This document shows, in pieces, positions 8,063 through 14,799 of a DNA stretch of 17,338 nucleotides. The position numbers and the translations under genes were made by a program. The stretch comes from Gracilaria caudata (Eukaryota; Rhodophyta; Florideophyceae; Gracilariales; Gracilariaceae): NCBI GenBank assembly GCA_030374735.1, contig JASCIV010000535.1, positions 1 to 17,338 of the forward strand, given 5' to 3'. Within the stretch, counting starts at the first letter, position 1. Every line of letters begins with the position of its first letter. The notes beneath the pieces are model-generated. The model searched no databases. It was not told where the DNA came from and saw nothing but the letters and a program-made list of their open reading frames with translations.

Positions 8063-9496
8063 TTAGCTTCGTACCTTACGCGCCCTCTTTGTCGACCCGT
8101 TCTTGTTTTTCCTGCCACTTGGTTCTACTCGTTTCACTTCACGCATTTCAAGAATCCTACGAAACACTTTCACATCCCCGACACACCCTTTCAGCGATAG
8201 CTCGCACAATTGTAAAGGGAACTGTTCCACTGGATCTAATATTTGTTGTCGATCCACACAAACACAAACGACGTGATCCACATTCAAACCCTGCAGCCGC
8301 ACAATATAAGTTCCCGATTCCTGCGTCAAGAGCCAGGACATTTTTCTATTTGCAAACCCGTTGCCAACGTGAACCCGCTGCAACACAACACGCTTTGCAT
8401 TGCTGTTGCACCATCGTGCCGCATGAGCAAAAGAAAGCATTCCCGGCAGCCCCGACCTCAGCATAACCGATTGGGCATACTCTTCGTCGACAACAACCGC
8501 AATAGCATTTGTTAGCGAGGCCTGCAAACACAGGTCATTGGTCTTACACACCAGCATGCGTTCTTCGCTCAGCTCATACTGCTTTAGGCACACGTTCACA
8601 TCACGTGCGCCTGGGCTGGACACACGTACCGGTACCATTGGATTTTGGGTGCAGTAACTGTCCAAGGCCTCTATAATACCCGGCAAGACTTTCGGCACTA
8701 TACGCTGTTTGTCGGTCATTGCATCGTACTCCAAGCCATATCCAATCACGCCGTGCCACACACCCTGCTGAATCAAAGCGTTTCCCAGCCCAGCCCCCTC
8801 CAATGTGTGAAGCTGTACCGCATGCCACCCCCACACAGGCTCCTCATGGTTTCGAGCATAGTACGCAGGCCCTTTGTATGTCTTCACTCCCGATTCCGAA
8901 CGCAACACCGTGTCTCTTTTCACAAAAATCACTGCATCCACGCTCCACTCTTCCCCCATACTTTCGTGCTTGTACATACCCAACCTTCCTGCCATCTCTG
9001 CACTCAAGGCCCTTCCGGGCCGATTATGGCACCATCTCGTAATTGCCTTCCCAACAAACGACTCCAACTGACTGCGCCTCATAATTCGATGCTTTCCGCA
9101 CACATGTTCGATACGATAGCGTTCACGGCCGTGTTCATCACCCCGAGTGAATTTGACTATGGCGTCTACCTCCCATTCCTCCCCAAGCTTTGATGCTATG
9201 CGCGCCTCCTGAGCATTTCGCTCCCACGCCTTCATACGATTCTTCACAATTGTGCGGCACACCCCATGTACATTTCCAAGACTACGTGCCGGCTTTTGCT
9301 TCGGGTGGTACAAATTTGGGTCCCACTTCACGAGCTTCTCATATCTTGCACACGCCATCTGCACAGGACTTCCCAGACGCACAGAAGTGCAGCGCATGCC
9401 TAACGCAGGCGCTCTCGCGCCGCCACACTGTGCTACATGCACATGCTGCACCACCCGCCCACTTCTTTTCCCGCGACAAACGACTGCCTGCTGCAT
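8063..9496 (-). CDS. Predicted papain-like cysteine peptidase with two chromo-like N-terminal modules
   Basis: I do not recognise a named family. The frame is open from 9562; the first ATG is at 9496 (477 residues), another at 9397. Residues below count from 9562. Two related segments start EEWEVDAIVKF (128) and EEWSVDAVIFV (204). The first continues with YRIEHVCGKH and resembles a chromodomain-like fold as seen in transposon and integrase tails (tentative). The C-terminal third carries Cys345 in DLCLQASLTNAI, His430 in VDHVVCVCVD and Asp443 in QILDP, the order and local context of a papain/C39-type Cys-His-Asp triad. A Lys/Arg-rich tail (about 477-499) could be a nuclear localisation signal. 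It sits inside the MULE, downstream of the captured nitrate reductase piece, and is the only element ORF of this size without stops or frameshifts. It may be element cargo under selection or a recent acquisition. The peptidase assignment is inference from motif spacing. Confidence 0.6.
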   Translation of the reverse strand: MQQAVVCRGKRSGRVVQHVHVAQCGGARAPALGMRCTSVRLGSPVQMACARYEKLVKWDPNLYHPKQKPARSLGNVHGVCRTIVKNRMKAWERNAQEARIASKLGEEWEVDAIVKFTRGDEHGRERYRIEHVCGKHRIMRRSQLESFVGKAITRWCHNRPGRALSAEMAGRLGMYKHESMGEEWSVDAVIFVKRDTVLRSESGVKTYKGPAYYARNHEEPVWGWHAVQLHTLEGAGLGNALIQQGVWHGVIGYGLEYDAMTDKQRIVPKVLPGIIEALDSYCTQNPMVPVRVSSPGARDVNVCLKQYELSEERMLVCKTNDLCLQASLTNAIAVVVDEEYAQSVMLRSGLPGMLSFAHAARWCNSNAKRVVLQRVHVGNGFANRKMSWLLTQESGTYIVRLQGLNVDHVVCVCVDRQQILDPVEQFPLQLCELSLKGCVGDVKVFRRILEMREVKRVEPSGRKNKNGSTKRARKVRS

Positions 9497-9984
9497 CCTA
9501 AACGCCGTCTGCTTCGTGATTTTCGGAGCCGCACCCGACCAACAGCCGGTGGACCCTTCCAACCGCTTCTGTCACCGCGTATCCCCTCACGATCACTAGA
9601 TCGGAGGACCACGCAGCCACAGTTAGACGTTGCGCAACCCGAGACGCTAGCGCAGTCCACCGTCGCGTTTTCCCGCCACACCTAACAGACGGCAGCCACC
9701 GACCGCCGTTCCTGTACTGACACTGACTCAATGTTTGTCCAAACTTTCTGCCGGTTCTGGCCGTCACTGCATCTCGCGTCGTCACATGCACTGGTCTTCT
9801 TCACAATCCTCAACCCATCCACAACCTAGAAACTCTGGTTGTTCATCACGAAGAGAGGAATGTAAGACGTGGCTTCCTCCCGGCCACACAGCAAGAATCT
9901 CACCGCCGCTAGGGCTGCTCACACTTCTCGGCTTGAATTGCGCGCCATTAACTTTGTGCACTTCGATGAATTTTTGGCGAAGGG

Positions 9985-10770
9985 GAATTCTGTAAATGTC
10001 TACCAGAAAGTTCATTCCAGGCAAAGGCCTCGCTATTTTTTTCTCCACGTCCTTCATGGTAGACAACTTGACCATGGTGGACAGCGACGGCTCGTTTTGC
10101 GGCTTGACAGGCGGCGCAGCTTTCGAAGCCGTGCCACTAGCAAGCGATTTGGTCGGTGGCGGCATCCGGAAGCCACTGGCCGGACCCGGCACAGTGGGAT
10201 GCGACAACTCAAACGCAAAGCCGCCAGAGATTTGTTTCAGGATGACATTCACAGTAAAGTGGCAGTTTTTGCCCATGCTCTTGAGGTTCCACGATATATC
10301 CTTTGGTTGCGTCTTATTGGCCTCGTCCCAGGCGCGACAACGATTTTCACACGCGCCGGTGGCAATGCTCAAAAGCATGAAGTGGTCAATGGAACATTCT
10401 CAGAACATCCAGCAGTAGTAGTGTCCAAACTTGAGGGTCAATGCTGTGGAGTTCTTCGAGGTAGTCTGGTTTTCACAGCTTCCAATTTTTGCCGCTGTCA
10501 AACGACAGTTCAACACACGTGACCTTGCGACCTGCTTCAGAGTAGGCGTAGCCCCTTGATGGTGTATAGCCTGCGCTGGTGAGTTTCAGACGCTCGCCAT
10601 TTGCCGGGTACACAATGGCGAAGTTTATGTTGAGTTGGTTGAACAGATATCCAGTTTTTACCACCATCCCTCCGCTTTGGCAAATTTGGCCTCCAGGCCG
10701 CACCCCGACAGAAACGACCTCCGCCACTCCCGTCATCCTCACACCTGCGGCGTTTGCGGGGCTCGCCACT
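9985..10770 (-). pseudogene. Captured fragment of eukaryotic assimilatory nitrate reductase (Mo-domain C-terminus to cytochrome b5 start)
   Basis: In three minus-strand frames the peptides follow the order of plant/algal nitrate reductase. They are AKAEGWW then YLFNQLNINFAIVYPANGERL, then GYAYSEAGRKVTCVELSFDSG. Next comes FGHYYCWMF, then RCRAWDEANKTQPKDISWNL, then SHPTVPGPASGF, and finally a linker leading to STMKDVEKKNSEAFAW, which matches the start of the cytochrome b5 domain. The known enzyme has YWCWCFW, AWDE..NTQP, HPT.PG and an EV.KHNS..CW start at these places. The copy is broken by a missing base after GGTGG near 10672, TGA at 10475-10473, a shift near 10430, TGA at 10402-10400 exactly where the family has a conserved Trp, and a missing base in the A-run at 10036-10042. 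The rest of the b5 domain, FAD/NADH domain and N-terminal Mo-cofactor core are not seen. It is non-functional as nitrate reductase. Confidence 0.85.
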
Positions 10771-11199
10771 TTCGCTCCCGCCGACGCGAGCACTCTCTAC
10801 CAAAGCCGCACTCTTGCACGAGTCGTGACCGTTTTGCGCCTCGTAGCTCATGGTTCTATCGACGCCGCTCCCGTTGCCCGCGCTCGCAGCTCTCCTGCGT
10901 CTGGCCATCGTGCGTCGCGTCCCCGCCCCACCCGTCGTCCCCGGCCACCCCACCGCTCACTCCAGTTCGGTTACAGAGTTCTGTCGCTGGCGCCTAGCTC
11001 GCGGGTCTCTCGGTGACACCCATGCACTTGATGTCGTGCGCAGAGTTTCGCTTGGAGCCGTCTTCGCTCACACCACCGCTGCCGGTTTGCGCTGGCGCCT
11101 AGCATGCAGCTGGCGCGGTCACGTCCATGCACTCGATGCGCAGGGCCGTCGACGCGCACGCCGCCGCCGCTGGCCCGCGCTGGCGCCGGACTACAGGTT
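10771..11199. other. GC-rich DNA between the captured fragment and the right TIR
   Basis: This segment is visibly richer in G and C than its surroundings. It contains the imperfect direct duplication at 10985-11143. The minus strand has an open stretch from 10953 with an ATG at 10851 and a basic/acidic peptide ending GEPRKRRRCEDDGSGG that runs into the nitrate reductase frame region. This may be exon or promoter DNA captured with it, but I cannot name it. Confidence 0.4.
10985..11143 (-). repeat. Imperfect direct duplication, period 105 bp
   Basis: Units 10985-11043 and 11090-11143 share CGCTGGCGCCTAGC at one end and CATGCACTYGAT...GCGCAG at the other, with a more diverged middle. The period of 105 bp is 35 codons. 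On the minus strand both units read through the same frame as CM[DG]VT and meet TAG at the same place, so any coding role has ended. Confidence 0.6.
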
Positions 11200-11507
11200 G
11201 CGGCTGTGGCGGGAGTAGAAAGGGATGAGATGCGAAAAAAGGGCGCGGTTTTCGAGGTGAGAAAGACCAGCGGGGGCTATGGAGTGGCGGACAATGTAAA
11301 TTGTTGTCGCATCGCTGACGCGATGCGATAACGACGTCTGACGAGGATCTGGCCAATAGGTGGCTACAATTATGGGGATCTGTGACTTGGATGGCCGCTA
11401 TTCGGCCAAAGAGTAGGGAATCGGTTGGCGAGGATTACTACTACTTTTGCTGAGGATTTGCGGGCGTTTGGGCTTTTCTCGCACTGTGTGTAGATTCATC
11501 TCTTTCC
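11200..11507 (-). repeat. MULE terminal inverted repeat, right arm
   Basis: This is the reverse-complement partner of 1828-2131. It carries the same ordered blocks and several GAGGAT-type motifs, one with the full GAGGATC at 11343-11349. All coding regions of the element are transcribed away from this arm, so it is the likely promoter-side TIR. It directly adjoins the captured nitrate reductase region through about 400 bp of GC-rich DNA. The inner limit is approximate because identity falls gradually. Confidence 0.88.
11307..11328. repeat. Subterminal stem-loop, right TIR
   Basis: TCGCATCGC, a 4-base loop TGAC, then GCGATGCGA is a perfect 9-bp inverted repeat. It is the counterpart of 2007-2028, which has decayed by one C-to-T change in the second arm. 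Confidence 0.65.
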
Positions 11508-11516
11508 GAATTTGGG
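11508..11516 (+). repeat. Candidate 9-bp target-site duplication, right copy
   Basis: GAATTTGGG lies directly outside the right TIR and is the partner of 1819-1827 (7 of 9 identical). If real, it fixes the element ends at 1828 and 11507. Confidence 0.5.
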
Positions 11517-11649
11517 TTACGAGAAGTTTTTTTTTTTTTAATTTCATTTCGATTTTCCCAGGCACGGCAGTATGATGATACGTTTAACATGCAAGTCAAG
11601 TTGCAAAAAGAATCACATTATTTGAAAGAGACGTTTTGTCTCTGTCATG

Positions 11650-11670
11650 TTGGCGCCAATTTGGCGCCAA
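11650..11670. promoter_or_regulatory. Paired E2F-like palindromes
   Basis: TTGGCGCCAA occurs at 11650-11659 and again at 11661-11670, one base apart. TTTGGCGC at the second copy matches the E2F/DP consensus TTTSGCGC on both strands. E2F sites are conserved regulators of cell-cycle genes in plants and algae. They lie 1.2 kb upstream of the carrier ATG and inside a weak ORF, so the target gene is unclear. Confidence 0.4.
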
Positions 11671-12895
11671 GTTTATCGGAGGACGTCGCCGACATGACGG
11701 CGTTTGTGTCGGACAGGTGGCGCGTTAGACTGCACCTGACTAATTTGGCATCTGGCACTGATAGAGGTGCGGAGGAAAAAGCCAAATTTGAGAGCATCTC
11801 CACAGGCGGAGAGGAAATTAACAAAACAGCAAAAGACTTTCACACTGACGGTTGATTGTTGCCGTAAGCTTTTTCAGGACAGTTTATTTGTCAAAAAGGA
11901 CACACTACTCATTTTTATTGGAAATCAAGGTCATGCAAACAGATCTTACACGGTTTGCTCAAGAAGTATTCTGGGGTTATTTTTCGAAAGCAAATCACTT
12001 CGATTTGCTTCTACATTTTGGACCCCTGAGCAACAGAGCAAAACGCATGTTGATTTTTGATAGAAAATTAAACGTGCCATCGGCCAATGAAGTCACGCAA
12101 AACGCTGACGGATACTACAGATCCTACTCCATTGCGGCCAATGAGAGCCATACAAATGTAGTTTCCTACGTAAAAGTGAACGCACTGTATTTGCTCTTTT
12201 GCTCTTTTGCATGCCCCAGTGGAGATGCTCTGAGTTCGGCATTTTAGCTTTTTAGCTCTCAGATTTGCCTAGGCTGATAGGGGTGCTCTTAGTATATAAT
12301 TTTCGGGGAGTGTCCATTACCCTTGTATGATACGCAGATGGAGCTCCTTGCTGGACAGGTGGAAGGCCGCGAGTTACCACTGCGTAGCATATGCCCCAAT
12401 AACCAGCGCGCGATACCTGTCGTATTGCCACTGGCTGCGCGTAAATTCAGTTCAACGGAATGCGCTCGTGTAATTGGCTTGTTCAAGCGAGCGGCACGTC
12501 ACGCCGTGCAGCGGCCGTCGCGCTGGCCGATCCGGTCATCGAGTTCTCCGCGTTTCATCGAGCATTTAATGTCTGCGCAAAATATCGAAAAAACACGGCT
12601 TCCGTTCGCGCGAGCTTGGGTTGGGCACGAGCAGAGGGGCCCCGCCCCGTCGTTAACCACCGAGATCTGTCTGTTGCTGTCGTCGAGCTTTCGGTTTAAG
12701 AGCTTCTTGTTGCGCATCGGCCATTCCTGTACTTGACTGTTTTGTGCTGCGGCTTCAACACAAACCGCTTTTTGGCTTTGAACTTCTCCATCAATTCCCA
12801 GGCCACATCTTCGTCGGTGTCGTTGTTTTGTTTATATCTTCAATCTCACCATTGAACACACATATTGGTAACCTTTATCGTGCCATCCGCAAGAC

Positions 12896-14062
12896 ATGCG
12901 TTTCCTTCCGTTTTTCGGTGCTAATCACCGAAAAGACCATCATCATAACACCAGTCCAACTCATCCTAACCGCACAGTGCACACCAAGCCAATCCCACCC
13001 GCCACCTCATTCAAGCCCGCCCAAACCGCATTCGCATCCAAATCCGAAGTGCAAACACTAGCAAACCAGAAGCAGTTCGCCTCCTTAATAGCCGGTGGTA
13101 TCGCCGGATCCTTTTCCGCAACCGTAACATGTCCAATGGAAGTTGTAAAGACTCACTTGCAGGCCTCAAAAGGAGGCTCTGAAGTGGCGTTAGCAGCAAA
13201 GGGACCCTTTTCAATTGCCAGAAATATCGCTCGTGCAGAAGGTTTCAAGGGCTTTTTCCGAGGTTTGTTGCCCACTTTGGTCGGCATTCTCCCAGCGAGA
13301 GCCACTTATTTCTGGGCATATGCTACCACAAAATCTTCTCTGAGTTCTAGGTTCGGGGAAAGTCCCGTCGTTCACATGCTTTCTGCCGCTGCGGCGGGAA
13401 TTTCATCCAATACACTTACCAATCCCATCTGGCTCATGAAGTCAAGGGTCCAGCTCCAAGCAGGTGCTTCTGCCAACAATCCGATGGTTTATAGAGGATA
13501 TCGGGATGCAATGGTAAGAATCTTCCGTGAGGAAGGAATAGCAGGGTTTTTCAAAGGCCTCACCGCCTCGTATTGGGGCGTTACAGAAGGAGCACTTCAT
13601 TTCGTTGTCTACGAGAGAATCAAGGCAAAGTTGATTGCTGAAAATCGCAGCAAAATCGCTCGCGGAGACTATCTTCGAGGCAATGTACCGCCACCCGACC
13701 CAGAGCGTCTCACCTCTCTTCAATATCTTACAGCCGCTGCCGTCTCAAAACTAGTTGCATCGATGGCCACCTATCCCCACGAAGTTGTACGACTGAGGAT
13801 GAGAGAACAACCCAAGTTTGTTGGTGCCGCTCCCAAGTATCGTGGTATGATTCAGTCTCTGCGACTCATTGCCCGCGAAGAAGGGAGAAAGGGACTTTAT
13901 GCCGGCATGGGAACACATCTTGCACGAGTGGTTCCCAATGCCGCTTTGATGTTTTTCACATATGAGGTTGTCGTCAAATGGATCGAAAACAGACAGGATA
14001 AGCGCTTGAACACCGCAAAGAAGATTGAGGATGACAGTTCAAAGCGTCCCAAACAGCTATAA
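12896..14062 (+). CDS. Mitochondrial carrier, pyrimidine nucleotide carrier type (SLC25A33/36, Rim2-like)
   Basis: 388-residue inner-membrane transporter, a normal length for this subfamily, with no intron. The three carrier repeats are visible by their signatures: CPMEVVKTHLQ (Pro80), NPIWLMKSRVQ (Pro177) and YPHEVVRLRMRE (Pro294). The Trp-containing second signature (PIWLMK) and YPHEVVR in the third are typical of the SLC25A32/33/36 and Rim2 branch. HFVVYERIKAKL and PNAALMFFTYEVVV match the same branch. Members exchange pyrimidine (deoxy)nucleotides across the inner membrane and support mitochondrial DNA and RNA synthesis; a folate or FAD carrier is a less likely reading. An N-terminal extension of about 58 residues is His/Pro/Thr-rich with few acidic residues and could aid targeting. 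The start is the first ATG, and no other ATG precedes the first repeat. The gene converges on the kinase gene at 14800. Confidence 0.92.
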   Translation: MRFLPFFGANHRKDHHHNTSPTHPNRTVHTKPIPPATSFKPAQTAFASKSEVQTLANQKQFASLIAGGIAGSFSATVTCPMEVVKTHLQASKGGSEVALAAKGPFSIARNIARAEGFKGFFRGLLPTLVGILPARATYFWAYATTKSSLSSRFGESPVVHMLSAAAAGISSNTLTNPIWLMKSRVQLQAGASANNPMVYRGYRDAMVRIFREEGIAGFFKGLTASYWGVTEGALHFVVYERIKAKLIAENRSKIARGDYLRGNVPPPDPERLTSLQYLTAAAVSKLVASMATYPHEVVRLRMREQPKFVGAAPKYRGMIQSLRLIAREEGRKGLYAGMGTHLARVVPNAALMFFTYEVVVKWIENRQDKRLNTAKKIEDDSSKRPKQL

Positions 14063-14799
14063 GACCTGAATTGCAACAACGTCAATCGCATCCTAACGAA
14101 GTGCAAGCAATCAACATTTTTGTCTTGAGCAACGTTCTGTACGGACCTGTACCCCACTTGCTATCGTGAGGTCTGGGAAGTGGCCAGGCCCCCCCCTAAT
14201 TAGCAACATTGCCGTGAAGCACGCACTCTACGCAAAAAGGGCCAGAAATTGTTCGAAAAACGCAAGTCGATCGTAAAGGAAGTTGTTTCACCTTTGTTTC
14301 TGCTTCTAAAAGTTCCGCTCTCCTCCCTACTTCTCAGAGGGCCCACTCATTGGTTCCACCCATCCCGAACAACGCAAACGACGGAACCTGGGTCATGCTT
14401 TTGCTACAGTGAACGAGTTCTTTCCAAATGCTTTGATGTTTTATTATTTTCTGTTTTTATACTGTGCTAGAGATGCTGTCATTATCATCGACGAAGGAGT
14501 TAAAATCGTCAGCCGATGCAGACTGCGGGCCCATCATCACAGCCATGGTAGATTGCTTCACAGGAGAGAAGTGCATGCAAAACCACCGGGCATCGTCATG
14601 AAGGTACGAGAAATAGCCTCAGCGCATGCCGCAGTCATCGGCAGCAAAAGTTAGGTTAGGTTCCCCTCATTTATACAAATCCCAAAAGGATGGCAACGAG
14701 TCACGAACCGATCCGCCCCGAAATCGTCTTCCATTTCCTTCGAGAGCCAGGCGTCTCACATGCTCAATTCCTTCCATTCCAGATTACAAGACTCACCGC
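14063..14799. other. Spacer between convergent carrier and kinase genes
   Basis: 737 bp that must hold both 3' UTRs. A T-rich stretch near 14435-14460 could belong to the carrier terminator region. Short ORFs have no protein character. No repeat, RNA gene or mobile element is recognised. Confidence 0.5.

Larger units (their letters stand above)
1828..11507 (-). mobile_element. Composite Mutator-like element (MULE) with transposase, two putative cysteine peptidases and captured host DNA
   Basis: The left segment (1828 to about 2131) and the right segment (about 11200-11507) are long inverted copies of each other, and the DNA between them contains a MULE transposase. This defines a 9,680-bp element. 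Both ends start GG and are flanked by imperfect 9-bp direct repeats, the usual MULE target-duplication size. Every recognised coding region inside reads leftward: nitrate reductase fragment, predicted peptidase ORF, Ulp1-like peptidase gene, transposase gene. MULEs in plants are known both for capturing host gene pieces (Pack-MULEs) and, in the Kaonashi (KI) lineage, for carrying Ulp1-like peptidase genes. The transposase has in-frame stops and the TIRs have diverged, so this copy is probably no longer autonomous. Element boundaries are set by where the inverted match stops and could be off by one or two bases. Confidence 0.85.
11508..12895. other. Intergenic region between the MULE and the carrier gene; only unrecognised ORFs
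   Basis: A T-rich tract sits at 11529-11540. Two overlapping plus-strand open stretches follow, 11589-11855 (88 codons, ATG start) and 11852-12247 (131 codons, no ATG at its first codon). The second includes RFAQEVFWGYFSKANHFDLL and looks somewhat protein-like, so together they could be a frameshifted remnant. Neither resembles a family I know. A 137-codon stretch from 12323 is Arg/Ser-rich and probably spurious. Possible promoter elements include CCAAT in GGCCAATGA at about 12081 and again at about 12136, and TATATAAT at 12293-12300. No RNA gene is seen. Confidence 0.4.

Noticed and set aside
8645..9193. 182-codon plus-strand ORF
   Set aside because: Antisense shadow of the peptidase-like ORF; the His/Pro/Cys-rich composition is that of a complement frame.
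2586..10475. Nuclear reassignment of TGA to Trp
   Set aside because: One TGA replaces a conserved Trp, but others lie at non-Trp positions (the pogo remnant), the Ulp1 frame also meets TAA and TAG, and the PI4K frame ends at TGA. Decay explains all of these more simply.
12323..12736. 137-codon ORF downstream of a TATA-like sequence
   Set aside because: Arg/Ser-rich, overlaps an open frame on the same strand and another on the opposite strand, and has no recognisable domain.
14651..14662. Telomere-like TTAGG repeat
   Set aside because: Only two units; too short to mean anything.
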